Shown one piece after another: positions 6,902 through 14,074 of a DNA stretch of 34,566 bases; the first letter of the stretch is position 1, and every line of letters starts with the position of its first letter. Where the stretch lies: assembly GCA_002869235.1 (NCBI GenBank), contig PKTI01000022.1:1-34566 (forward strand), in the 5' to 3' direction. Position numbers and translations under genes: made by a program. Below the pieces are notes generated by a model. It saw only the letters and a list, made by a program, of their open reading frames with translations, was not told where the DNA came from and did no database searches. The stretch is from Candidatus Parcubacteria bacterium. Lineage in GTDB: Bacteria > Patescibacteriota > Patescibacteriia > UBA1558 > GWA2-36-10.

Positions 6902-9346
6902 ATGCTTACATCAGAAACAAAACGACATATTGATGCGGCTAGGCAAGTCCTTGTGGGCGTAGTGCCAAATCCAACATCACAAATTGACCAAATCACCAAC
7001 GCACTTATCTATAAATTTATGGATGACATGGATCAATCAGCTATTAAGGCTGGTGGTTCGCCGTCTTTTTTTACTGATGATTTGGAAATATATGCTTGGA
7101 CTCGTCTGATGGATAGCAGACTTGGCAATCAAGAAAGAATGAATTTGTATTCAGAGGCACTGATCAAATTTTCACAGGCCAAACAATTGCCCGAGCTGTT
7201 TAGAAATATTTTTAAATCTGCTTTTTTGCCATATCGCTCACCGGAGGTTTTTGGATTATTTTTAAAAGAAATAAACTACTTTGATTATTCTCATCCAGAA
7301 GATTTGGGCGATGGTTATGAATATTTACTTTCTATAATGTCATCTCAAGGCGATGCTGGACAATTCCGTACCCCTCGTCACATTATTGATTTTATTATTG
7401 ATGCTATCAATCCGACCAAAGGCGATAAGATACTTGATCCAGCCTGTGGCACAGGTGGATTTTTGGTGGGTTCTTACAAACATATTCTTGAACAACATGA
7501 TGGTAAAGATGATCCGAATAAAAAAGAAAAACCGCTTACACCAGACGACAGAAAAAAACTTTTTCAAAATTTTGAGGGCTACGATATTGACCCTGGTATG
7601 GTGCGAATTGCCCAGGTCAATATGTATCTCCATCAATTCAAAAATCCAAAAATATTTCAATATGATGCCTTGGGAATGGATGAGCGCTGGAATGACAAGT
7701 TTGATGTAATACTTGCCAATCCACCGTTTATGTCGCCAAAAGGTGGTGTACGTCCGCATAGTAAATTTAGTGTGCAATCTAGTAGGTCAGAAGTTTTGTT
7801 TGTGGACTACATCATGAATCACCTCAAGCCAAAAGGACGAGCGGGTGTGATTGTACCAGAAGGAATAATTTTCCAATCGGGCAGTGCACACAAACAGCTG
7901 CGCAAAAACCTTGTCAATGACGGACTATATGCGGTGGTCAGTTTGCCTAGCGGTGTATTCCAGCCATATAGTGGAGTAAAAACCAGTATTTTACTTTTTA
8001 ATAACGAACTAGCAAAAAAGACCGAAGATATTTTATTTATAAAGATTTTAAATGATGGCTTTGATCTTGGTGCACAAAGGCGCGCTAATAATAGGAATGA
8101 CCTGCCTCATGCACTAAAAACTTTACAAGCACAAGATATTACAATACAAACAGGCAGTGAAAATTCATTATTATTAGAAAACAGTCTCTTTGCATGGAAT
8201 GTAAGTAAATCCAGGATAGCTGAAAATGGCGACTACAATCTTTCCGGAGATCGCTATCGTACAGCGGTCGATTACGCCAATTCTAAATGGCCGATAGTGG
8301 AGTTGGGAGAAATTACAGAGATTAGAATGGGAGAAACTTTAATAAAGGGTGATTTGACTGGAAATGGACGTCCAATTTTTAGCGCTGACACTTCTGACGA
8401 GCCCTGGGCATATTCAGATAAAACAAAATTGTCTTTTGGTAAGAAAACGATTGTTATTGGTGCTCGAGGAACAGTCGGCTCAATTAAACTCCCTCAGGCA
8501 GATGATTTTACTTGTACACAAACAACGATAGCCGTGACTGTGAGCAAAGAAGTAAATGAAAAATATATATATTACCAATTGAAAAATTTTGATTTTAGTT
8601 CGATCAAAGAGGGTGTTGGTATTCCGATGATAACTGTCAAAGCTGTGTCAAAAATTAAAGTCCCTCTCCCGCCTCTAGAAATCCAAGAGAAAATCGTGGC
8701 GGAGTTGGACGGATACGCAGGCATTATCGCCGGCGCCAAACAAATAGTTGATAATTGGAAGCCAAAAATTGATATTGATCCAGAGTGGGAGAAAGTGAAG
8801 TTGGGAGATGTTTGCGATATTTTTGGTGGCGGCACTCCACCGCGAACAGAAGAAAAATATTGGGGTGGAAATATTCCTTGGCTTTCAGCAAGATATTTTT
8901 CAAATGATCATAGGATTAAAGGTTGCGAAATGATAACCGAGCAAGGATTGAAAAATAGCTCAAGTAAAATTGCTCCAAAAGGTTCGACAATATTAATTAC
9001 ACGCGTATCAGTTGGGAAGTTTGCAATAGCCGACCAAGACTATGCAATCAATCAAGACTTAACAGCTTTAGTGTCAAAGGGAAAGAATTTAGATCCGCAG
9101 TATTTATGGCTTATTACCGAAATAGTAGCCGAAAGAGTTAAAGATAGTGCTATTGGTGTAGGTGTAACTGGAGTTACTAGAGATTTTGTCATCAATCAAG
9201 AAATCCCCCTCCCACCTCTCGAAATCCAAAAACAAATCGTGGAAAAAATCGAAGCCGAGCGCGCCCTTGTGGAATCTGCCAAAAAACTGATTGATATTTA
9301 TGAAGAAAAAACCAAAGAAACTATTGCTAAACTTTGGGAAGAATAA
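6902..9346 (+). CDS. Fused type I methyltransferase-specificity protein (HsdM-HsdS)
   Basis: A single 814-aa frame joins the modification and DNA-recognition subunits. Residues 1-455 are the N6-adenine methylase: a helical N-terminal domain, AdoMet motif I DPACGTGG (179-186), the GYDIDPGM acidic loop, and catalytic motif IV NPPF (273-276). Residues about 463-814 are HsdS-like with two target recognition domains. TRD1 begins WPIVELGEI (463) and TRD2 begins WEKVKLGDV (629); each ends in PLPPLEIQ followed by a long conserved helix. In most type I systems HsdM and HsdS are separate genes and the enzyme is M2S1R2; a fusion forces 1:1 stoichiometry, so either the assembly differs or only one set of TRDs is used. 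The frame crosses the join without a stop, and no frameshift is needed. Confidence 0.93.
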   Translation: MLTSETKRHIDAARQVLVGVVPNPTSQIDQITNALIYKFMDDMDQSAIKAGGSPSFFTDDLEIYAWTRLMDSRLGNQERMNLYSEALIKFSQAKQLPELFRNIFKSAFLPYRSPEVFGLFLKEINYFDYSHPEDLGDGYEYLLSIMSSQGDAGQFRTPRHIIDFIIDAINPTKGDKILDPACGTGGFLVGSYKHILEQHDGKDDPNKKEKPLTPDDRKKLFQNFEGYDIDPGMVRIAQVNMYLHQFKNPKIFQYDALGMDERWNDKFDVILANPPFMSPKGGVRPHSKFSVQSSRSEVLFVDYIMNHLKPKGRAGVIVPEGIIFQSGSAHKQLRKNLVNDGLYAVVSLPSGVFQPYSGVKTSILLFNNELAKKTEDILFIKILNDGFDLGAQRRANNRNDLPHALKTLQAQDITIQTGSENSLLLENSLFAWNVSKSRIAENGDYNLSGDRYRTAVDYANSKWPIVELGEITEIRMGETLIKGDLTGNGRPIFSADTSDEPWAYSDKTKLSFGKKTIVIGARGTVGSIKLPQADDFTCTQTTIAVTVSKEVNEKYIYYQLKNFDFSSIKEGVGIPMITVKAVSKIKVPLPPLEIQEKIVAELDGYAGIIAGAKQIVDNWKPKIDIDPEWEKVKLGDVCDIFGGGTPPRTEEKYWGGNIPWLSARYFSNDHRIKGCEMITEQGLKNSSSKIAPKGSTILITRVSVGKFAIADQDYAINQDLTALVSKGKNLDPQYLWLITEIVAERVKDSAIGVGVTGVTRDFVINQEIPLPPLEIQKQIVEKIEAERALVESAKKLIDIYEEKTKETIAKLWEE
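8662..8700 (+). repeat. First HsdS linker repeat
   Basis: Encodes the PLPPLEIQEKIVAEL end of TRD1. It is closely similar at DNA level to 9205-9242 (CTCCC-CCTCT-GAAATCCAA-AAATCGTGG), the corresponding end of TRD2. Such in-frame repeats are the usual crossover points for exchanging recognition domains. Confidence 0.75.
9205..9242 (+). repeat. Second HsdS linker repeat
   Basis: Encodes PLPPLEIQKQIVEKI at the end of TRD2 and matches 8662-8700. The roughly 540-bp interval between the copies contains TRD2, so recombination between them would delete or swap it. Confidence 0.75.
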
Positions 9347-9348
9347 TT

Positions 9349-10086
9349 ATGAAAACTAAAAACTTAATCATTAAAATTGTAAATCGGTATATCGGCGTAG
9401 AAAGTGGTTATCTAGGAGATTTTACATACAGGACTCATAGCGAATTTTATCCTGAATATTGTGATTTGGTAAAAGATCCGTATTCTATAGAAGGGACCAC
9501 AAGAGAACGATTTATTACGATCTTTCAAAATTCTACACCAAAAGAGCAGGCAAAGATTATTCGGGGTATCATTGAAAGATTTCCTATTGGGGAGGGCCCA
9601 AAAACTAGAACAAATGAACTACAAACATCCTTATTAAAAGAAGCTGAAATCTTGGATAACGGCGATTATTTATCGGAGCCTGATTTATTAAGTGCTGATC
9701 ATGTTCTTGAAATATTAGAAGATGCAAAAAGCCTAATAGAACATAGAAAAGCTGCAAGCGCGGTAGATAGAGTTCATACTGCATTTCATGGGTATTTGCG
9801 GGAAGTTTGTAAAAATGAAGGGATTAATTTTTTAGAAAAAGATGGACTGGTCGTATTAGTAAAAAAAATTTTCTCCGAACATACAAAATTAAAAATTGCA
9901 GTAAAATCAACAGAAGTACAAAATATTGTAAGAAATCTTGCCTCCATCTCAGATTCTCTTAATCCTGTGAGAAATCAAGGAAGTAGAGCACACCCAAATG
10001 AACATGTATTAGAGGAGCCAGAAGCAGTATTAATTATAAATACAGTTAGAACATTACTTAGTTATATTGAATCAAAAATCAGGTAG
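9349..10086 (+). CDS. AbiJ-like abortive infection protein
   Basis: A 245-aa protein read from the ATG at 9349, 2 nt after the HsdMS stop; an upstream TTG frame overlaps that gene and is rejected. Residues about 8-80 (RYIGVESGYLGDFTYRTH, EFYPEYCDL, EGTTRERFITIF) match, from memory, the N-terminal domain found in AbiJ-type abortive infection proteins. The C-terminal third (about 120-245) looks like an Abi_C/HEPN-type helical domain: R208-N-Q-G-S-R-A-H215 fits the HEPN Rx4-6H ribonuclease motif, and a hydrophobic helix follows. Such proteins are thought to cleave RNA and halt growth when phage attack is sensed. Operon placement after the restriction-modification genes fits a backup role. No Shine-Dalgarno is visible. 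Confidence 0.72.
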   Translation: MKTKNLIIKIVNRYIGVESGYLGDFTYRTHSEFYPEYCDLVKDPYSIEGTTRERFITIFQNSTPKEQAKIIRGIIERFPIGEGPKTRTNELQTSLLKEAEILDNGDYLSEPDLLSADHVLEILEDAKSLIEHRKAASAVDRVHTAFHGYLREVCKNEGINFLEKDGLVVLVKKIFSEHTKLKIAVKSTEVQNIVRNLASISDSLNPVRNQGSRAHPNEHVLEEPEAVLIINTVRTLLSYIESKIR

Positions 10087-10090
10087 CTAT

Positions 10091-10885
10091 ATGTATGAAG
10101 ATCCTCAAAAAATTCTTAACTATTTACCCATTCGCAAGAATAAACTCGAAAATGACTACATAGAGCACCTTTGGAATGCTTTTCTAGCACTAGAAACTTC
10201 GGAAAGTACAGGAAAATCTTTTTCAATCATGCCGTTTCACCTGCTTTTTATGCTAGCGTTACAATACAAAATTTTAAGAATTTCCCAAATACAAACTGAA
10301 TCTTGTAACCTTTTCTTTTGTGGAGTTGCTGGTAGAAGTAAAGACGTGCTATTGTCAGATGAAAAATCAGTTTTTGATATAGCTTTAATCAATGAGCGTA
10401 CCATTCCGGAAATTTTTCAATTGGTTGGGTTGGACACAAAGGGTATTAAAAGTATTAAAGATTTAATTGACCAGAGAAATAATACTCTTGCGCATGCCAA
10501 GGGTGGTATAGAGATAAGACCTGAGGAAAAAGTTGATAAATACATAAAGACATTAGAGGCTATTCAAAAAAGTTTTTCTCAAATTAATCAAGATTTAATT
10601 AATACTTGGTTGTATGATATACAAGGTTGTGAGGATGCTGAGCAATATTTAGAAAATAATTTTCTTATATATAGATTAACTTATCGTGATTTTAGTGAAA
10701 TTATTAAAATATTACTTGGAGCCCCACAATTAGATTTTGATCAATGGGAGCAAGTTGTAAATAAAGGATTGGAATTAATTTATGATCAAACCATTGAAGC
10801 ATTAAAGATAATAGCTAAGGATAATTTAGATAAAGATAAAGTATTCAATGCTGTAAAAGTGTTGGAAGAAAATGGGGAGTTATAA
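10091..10885 (+). CDS. HEPN-like protein, last gene of defence operon
   Basis: No named family is recognised in this 264-aa, mostly helical protein. The start is the ATG at 10091, 4 nt after the preceding stop; a TTG frame overlapping the upstream gene is rejected. The most telling segment is IKDLIDQRNNTLAHAKGG, in which R129-x5-H135 fits the HEPN Rx4-6H motif in a helix-loop setting (DLIDxRN...AH). This suggests a ribonuclease or nucleotidyltransferase-partner toxin fold. The N-terminal half has a helical region with SIMPFHLLFMLALQYKILRI, perhaps a dimer core. With the AbiJ-like gene it gives two adjacent HEPN-like proteins, which could pair with each other or act as separate effectors triggered by the restriction complex. 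That link is inference from operon position. Confidence 0.5.
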   Translation: MYEDPQKILNYLPIRKNKLENDYIEHLWNAFLALETSESTGKSFSIMPFHLLFMLALQYKILRISQIQTESCNLFFCGVAGRSKDVLLSDEKSVFDIALINERTIPEIFQLVGLDTKGIKSIKDLIDQRNNTLAHAKGGIEIRPEEKVDKYIKTLEAIQKSFSQINQDLINTWLYDIQGCEDAEQYLENNFLIYRLTYRDFSEIIKILLGAPQLDFDQWEQVVNKGLELIYDQTIEALKIIAKDNLDKDKVFNAVKVLEENGEL

Positions 10886-10897
10886 ATTATTTATAAC

Positions 10898-10922
10898 AAA
10901 ACAACCTATTATAGGTTGTTTT
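10898..10922. terminator. Bidirectional terminator between convergent genes
   Basis: Perfect hairpin: arms 10900-10908 and 10912-10920 with a TTA loop, flanked by AA/TT extensions and a T-run on both strands (TTGTTTTTT on plus, AACAAAA reversed on minus). It serves the defence operon and overlaps the end of the minus-strand nuclease gene. Confidence 0.85.
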
Positions 10923-12428
10923 TTAATACTTTTTATTCATTTGATATAAAGCATCTTTTAAAATCATAGTAGCTTTACAATCATCTTCATTATATAACAA
11001 TATTCTTTTTAATATTTTTTTATCACCAGTTTCTATATATTTATTAAACCACTCAATAGACAATGCTCCAGACGGTGTTTCATCCCTCCATTTAAATTCT
11101 AGATATACGGCTAATGATTTTATGGAATAGCTACTCAATGGCCAATCTGTATTTTTTAATACGACACCGTATAGATCTATAACATTTGGATTTTCAAAAA
11201 ATGATTCAAGCTCTTTTTCTGATATTACATCTGGATATTTTTTTTGCATTCTTCTATAAGTACTTTTTTCATGTGGAGAATAGTAATAAACTGCAAAATC
11301 GTTTTTTGGTAAAAATTTTATATAGCCCCAAAAATTTTGCCATGCTGTTTTTTCTTCTTCAAGGCTTATATTTTTTGCAGTAAAATCAATAAATTTTTCT
11401 TTACCATTATTTCTTTGATATATTCCATGTAGGTATACAAATTCTTGAGTAGGATCATCTTCTATGTCGAAAAATAATTCATATGATACAGAAGGTAAAT
11501 ATATTTTATTATACAAAACTGGTTTTTTTATATTTTTTAAAACATCAGCTCTCTTGACTATTTTTTCTATAGTAGCTTGACCAATTCCCTTTAATAAATT
11601 TTTATCTTCTTTTTTTAATTCAATTAGTTCTTTTACATCAATGGACAAAATGTCTTGAATATTGTGAATATTAGCATCTTCTTCTAATACATCACGTTTA
11701 CTTCTGCCCAAATAAAATAAGCCCGTTAAGTCATCATTATCTTCTGCCCATTTATGACAACTATTATACCAAGGACATAATTTACATATACCACCTAAAG
11801 CAGGTTTATTTTTATCTTCATTATTTACTAGTATAGAAACATTATTAAATGTCTGTTCATATAATTCCCAAAAGGTCATTTTATTTTTTAGACCAATTGT
11901 TTCATTTAGATTGTAAATAACCTCATTGCCATTTATATCAATAATAAGTCCTTGTTTTTTATTTTCAAAACCAAGTTTATTTAGAACGTCAACATATAGC
12001 GCAAGTTGAACAGCATAGTGTTTTTTTAATTTACCTTCTTCACCTTCATTTTCGTCCACACCTTCTCTACCAGCTCCTGACTTGATATCTACTGGTATAT
12101 ATGTGCCATCTGGCATTAATTTTAATAAATCGGGAATACCAACTATATTATCATTTATAAGAACGCCCTGATAAATTAAGGGTGTTTTTTTATTCATTGC
12201 TTCTATAGTTGACTTAAAGCGTTGTTCTAGAGATCCATTTGATAAATCTAATAATTTACCACTTTTAGATATTACTTCTTTTTCATACACAATACCCCTA
12301 TCCCATAATAATTGTACAAATGGATTAGTCTTTTTTATTTTTTCATCTTGAGGTCCATAAATATCTCGCCACACTCTATGTGGACATTGCATATAATCAT
12401 ATAATTTAGATGCTGTGATATTTCTCAT
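10923..12428 (-). CDS. TM0106-family RecB-like nuclease with C-terminal RNase H-like exonuclease
   Basis: A 501-aa predicted nuclease. The N-terminal RecB/Cas4-like PD-(D/E)xK domain has GIPD (D100), PVDIKSG (D114, K116) and the QLALY box (Q141, Y145). Four cysteines, C15 and C215-C218-C224 (ICKLCPWYNSCHKW), match the split 4Fe-4S ligand set of Cas4/AddB nucleases. A helix-hairpin-helix (LLKGIGQATIEKIV, about 278-291) joins it to a DnaQ/RNase H-like 3'-5' exonuclease domain beginning FFDIEDDP (D321, E323) and ending YNEDDCKATMIL (about 479-490). This order matches the TIGR03491 family; its role is thought to be DNA repair or defence but is not established. Leucine is mostly TTA here, unlike the TTG-rich pilus genes, which hints at acquisition. 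It faces the defence operon. Confidence 0.87.
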   Translation of the reverse strand: MRNITASKLYDYMQCPHRVWRDIYGPQDEKIKKTNPFVQLLWDRGIVYEKEVISKSGKLLDLSNGSLEQRFKSTIEAMNKKTPLIYQGVLINDNIVGIPDLLKLMPDGTYIPVDIKSGAGREGVDENEGEEGKLKKHYAVQLALYVDVLNKLGFENKKQGLIIDINGNEVIYNLNETIGLKNKMTFWELYEQTFNNVSILVNNEDKNKPALGGICKLCPWYNSCHKWAEDNDDLTGLFYLGRSKRDVLEEDANIHNIQDILSIDVKELIELKKEDKNLLKGIGQATIEKIVKRADVLKNIKKPVLYNKIYLPSVSYELFFDIEDDPTQEFVYLHGIYQRNNGKEKFIDFTAKNISLEEEKTAWQNFWGYIKFLPKNDFAVYYYSPHEKSTYRRMQKKYPDVISEKELESFFENPNVIDLYGVVLKNTDWPLSSYSIKSLAVYLEFKWRDETPSGALSIEWFNKYIETGDKKILKRILLYNEDDCKATMILKDALYQMNKKY

Positions 12429-12448
12429 AATTTCTATTATATTTTTAT

Positions 12449-12476
12449 ATTATATGAATTAATAAACTTTAGCAAA
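12449..12476 (-). promoter_or_regulatory. Promoter of TM0106-like nuclease gene
   Basis: Minus-strand TTTGCT (12471-12476), 16 nt, TATAAT (12449-12454). A second TATAAT at 12436-12441 would start transcription almost at the ATG. The -35 is the AGCAAA end of the right direct repeat, the same arrangement as at the left copy. Confidence 0.55.
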
Positions 12477-12532
12477 CAAAAAACCACCCCTTTGGGCAGT
12501 CGGGTCTATCCGATAAAAAGATATCATGGCGG
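12471..12532. repeat. Right copy of island-flanking direct repeat
   Basis: Same orientation and order of blocks as 4091-4156. Here it runs from the nuclease promoter through the tRNA-Ser terminator into the tRNA 3' CCGCCA. Together the copies bracket about 8.3 kb. Confidence 0.7.
12477..12500 (-). terminator. Terminator of the tRNA-Ser operon
   Basis: Minus-strand ACTGCCC-AAA-GGGGTGG hairpin (with G-T pairs) followed by TTTTTTGTTT, about 30 nt after the tRNA-Ser(GCT) CCA. Confidence 0.7.
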
Positions 12533-12618
12533 AGAGGGAGGGATTCGAACCCTCGACCCCGAATAAACGGAGTAACACCTTAGCAGGGTGCCGCATTCAA
12601 CCACTCTGCCACCTCTCC
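12527..12618 (-). tRNA. tRNA-Ser (anticodon GCT)
   Basis: A 92-nt class II tRNA: acceptor GGAGAGG/CCTCTCC, anticodon stem GCACC/GGTGT with loop CTGCTAA, a long variable arm (ACTCCG...CGGGGT), T-loop TTCGAAT, discriminator G and encoded CCA. Reads AGC/AGU. Co-transcribed with the upstream tRNA-Ser(TGA). Confidence 0.95.
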
Positions 12619-12655
12619 TAGTAATTGTGGTTATTCTAGAGTTTTGATTTTCAAA

Positions 12656-12743
<88 letters not shown>

Positions 12744-12755
12744 ATAAAAAATAAA

Positions 12756-13007
12756 TTAGTCATTCCAAAGCCCTAATATTTTTTTGAACTTTATGCCGCC
12801 TTTATAACTTTTTATTTCTATTTCTCGCATGCAAGCTTCGGACTTTGTATTATAGTTTTCAAAATAAATCAACTTCCAAGGCACAAACTTTTTGGTAGAT
12901 TTTACATAACCCTTGTTATGCCTGTGTAGTCTATCTACCAAATTATTTGTATGACCTATATAATATCTACCATACTGAATGCTTTGTAAAATATAAACAT
13001 TGTACAT
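12756..13007 (-). CDS. GIY-YIG single-domain endonuclease, inserted at a tRNA-Ser
   Basis: An 83-aa stand-alone GIY-YIG nuclease of the UPF0213/YhbQ-like size class. It has the YNVYILQS strand (GIY equivalent), YYIGHTNN (YIG), DRLHRHNKG with the catalytic arginine, and the late LIYFEN/EACMREIEIKSYKG block with the conserved glutamates. The frame extends upstream to 13067, but those 20 codons read through two GC-rich hairpins and a tRNA fragment, so the ATG at 13005-13007 is chosen. The gene lies between a 14-nt copy of the tRNA-Ser(TGA) 5' end and the intact tRNA itself, and would be in the same transcript. Single-domain GIY-YIG proteins of this type are common as mobile or repair nucleases; the exact role is unknown. 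Confidence 0.88.
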   Translation of the reverse strand: MYNVYILQSIQYGRYYIGHTNNLVDRLHRHNKGYVKSTKKFVPWKLIYFENYNTKSEACMREIEIKSYKGGIKFKKILGLWND

Positions 13008-13029
13008 ATAGATCGCTCTTCTAACCCAC

Positions 13030-13059
13030 CCCCGCAAAGCGGGGTCCCGCTGCGCGGGA
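13030..13059. repeat. Tandem GC-rich hairpins in the GIY-YIG leader
   Basis: Two adjacent perfect hairpins: CCCCGC-AAA-GCGGGG (13030-13044) and TCCCGC-TGC-GCGGGA (13045-13059). They are far more GC-rich than the surroundings and abut the 14-nt tRNA fragment. They could be element ends or RNA structures protecting or processing the transcript. Confidence 0.85.
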
Positions 13060-13073
13060 TCTGCCAACTCTCC
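13060..13073 (-). repeat. tRNA-Ser 5' fragment (14-nt direct repeat)
   Basis: Minus-strand GGAGAGTTGGCAGA, identical to the first 14 nt of tRNA-Ser(TGA) at 12730-12743, 330 bp apart. It stands about 20 nt downstream of a good promoter, where a tRNA 5' end would be expected. It looks like the severed original 5' end of the tRNA gene. Confidence 0.8.
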
Positions 13074-13092
13074 AAATAATAACGACTGCTAT

Positions 13093-13121
13093 ATGATAGT
13101 ATATTTTTTTGTTTTTGTAAA
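13093..13121 (-). promoter_or_regulatory. Apparent original promoter of the tRNA-Ser operon
   Basis: Minus-strand TTTACA (13116-13121), exactly 17 nt, TATCAT (13093-13098). Transcription would start near 13086, run through the 14-nt tRNA stub, the GC hairpins, the GIY-YIG gene and both tRNA-Ser genes. No other tRNA promoter is evident nearer the intact tRNAs. Confidence 0.6.
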
Positions 13122-13142
13122 GCCCCTAGGAGGCTTAAATAT

Positions 13143-13170
13143 TGGGCTTTTTGGCTTTTTTTGCTATAAT
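13143..13170 (+). promoter_or_regulatory. Promoter of small membrane protein gene
   Basis: TTGGGC (13143-13148), 16 nt, TATAAT (13165-13170) preceded by TGC, giving an extended -10. Start expected near 13177, about 28 nt before the ATG. Confidence 0.55.
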
Positions 13171-13204
13171 AAATTATATAATAAAATTTAATTTAAGTAA
13201 AAAA

Positions 13205-13381
13205 ATGGGTAAAAAATGTGGAGCCGGTGGTGGCGCTGTCTATGGATTGGGCTTTATCGGAGCAGCAGTGTATTTTATACAACACGCAAGTTCATTTGGC
13301 CATGGTTTTATAGGCTTTCTCAAGGCTTTGGTTTGGCCAGCCTTTGTGCTCTATGAGCTGATGAAGTTTTTGCAAATGTAG
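13205..13381 (+). CDS. Conserved 58-aa membrane protein
   Basis: Starts MGKKCGAGGGAVYGLGFIG; the upstream in-frame ATG at 13142 lies within and before the promoter, so the ATG at 13205 is chosen. A glycine-rich N-terminus is followed by hydrophobic segments at about 12-27 and 34-55. From memory, short proteins with this K-x-C-G-GGGAVYGLGFIGA...YFIQHA...LKALVWPAFLVY pattern recur in CPR bacteria and some Firmicutes/Actinobacteria, function unknown. It is tail-to-tail with comF, 6 nt between the stop codons, so the transcripts must overlap or end inside each other's genes. Confidence 0.7.
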   Translation: MGKKCGAGGGAVYGLGFIGAAVYFIQHASSFGHGFIGFLKALVWPAFVLYELMKFLQM

Positions 13382-13387
13382 GCTTGC

Positions 13388-14050
13388 TCAATTTTTGGCA
13401 ATAGCTAAACAAAAAATATTTTTGTAGCCAGCCTCTTTGAGAGCTTTAGAGGCTTGGTTTAGCGTAGAACCAGTAGTAGTGACATCATCCAGCAAAAGAA
13501 TTTTTTTTGGAGACTTACTATTTTTGAGTGAGTCTTTTTTATTTATCTCAAAAGCATTTGAGATATTTTTTTGCCTTTGTTCTTTGGACAACCTTGCTTG
13601 GGCCTTGGTGTGTCTTTTTCTGACAAGCATGGGAGAGTATTTTAGGTTCAATCTTTGGGCCAGCTTTTTGGCTAGAATTTCAGTTTGATCAAAACCACGT
13701 ATTTTTCTTTTTCTTTTGTGTAGAGGTACATTGCTAATAATAGTGTTTTTTGGTAGAGACAAACGTCTACTTTGTTTTTCCAATATATCTACCAAAAGAT
13801 CGGCCATATTTTCTAGATAAGAATACTTGTAGTTTTTGATTATTTTTTGTAACAATTTATTGTGGTAATCACAACAAACATAGCAAGCTTCAAAATATAG
13901 TTTGTCTTTGTCAGGCCAACTTATCTTATTGTTTTCTTGGAGCAAGATATCATTGAGACAAAAGCCACAACACAAAGCACCTTCAGTTTTGCAGCCTAGG
14001 CAAAATTGAGGCCAAATAAAGTCCAAAAAATTTTGGAGAATTTTAGACAT
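13388..14050 (-). CDS. comF: ComF-family phosphoribosyltransferase
   Basis: A 220-aa ComFC-like protein associated in other bacteria with DNA uptake and recombination of internalised single-stranded DNA. An N-terminal zinc-finger-like cluster (C17, C20, C27/C28, C31 in FCLGCKTEGALCCGFC) is followed by a PRTase fold with the PRPP-binding loop ILLLDDVTTTGST (about 184-196) and the family's RGFDQTEILAKKLA block. It is last in the lemA-htpX-clpC-comF run, 24 nt after clpC. It ends in TGA, showing that UGA is a stop in this genome. In a pilus-bearing CPR cell it fits a natural competence role, by inference. Confidence 0.92.
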   Translation of the reverse strand: MSKILQNFLDFIWPQFCLGCKTEGALCCGFCLNDILLQENNKISWPDKDKLYFEACYVCCDYHNKLLQKIIKNYKYSYLENMADLLVDILEKQSRRLSLPKNTIISNVPLHKRKRKIRGFDQTEILAKKLAQRLNLKYSPMLVRKRHTKAQARLSKEQRQKNISNAFEINKKDSLKNSKSPKKILLLDDVTTTGSTLNQASKALKEAGYKNIFCLAIAKN

Positions 14051-14074
14051 CGCTTTTCTTCTTGTTTTTAAAAA

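Noticed and set aside
7340-7777. 145-aa minus-strand and 118-aa plus-strand open frames inside the methylase
   Set aside because: Both overlap the intact AdoMet motif region of HsdM in other frames.
6902-9346. HsdM-HsdS join as a sequencing frameshift that removed a stop codon
   Set aside because: The linker region reads smoothly (DYNLSGDRYRTAVDYANSKWPIVELGE) in one frame with normal HsdM end and HsdS start; a missed stop cannot be excluded without reads but is not suggested.
9334-9348. TTG start giving a 250-aa AbiJ-like protein overlapping HsdMS
   Set aside because: The ATG at 9349 follows the stop directly and matches the start context of neighbouring genes.
13008-13067. 20-codon N-terminal extension of the GIY-YIG protein
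   Set aside because: It would translate two perfect hairpins and a tRNA fragment; the conserved domain begins right at the internal ATG.
13119-13150. AAAGCCC/GGGCTTT inverted repeat with T-run as a plus-strand terminator
   Set aside because: No plus-strand gene lies upstream to need it, and it overlaps the promoters of the tRNA-Ser operon and the 58-aa gene.
13388-13390. UGA recoded as glycine, as in Gracilibacteria
   Set aside because: comF ends at TGA at its expected length, and no gene here needs an in-frame TGA.
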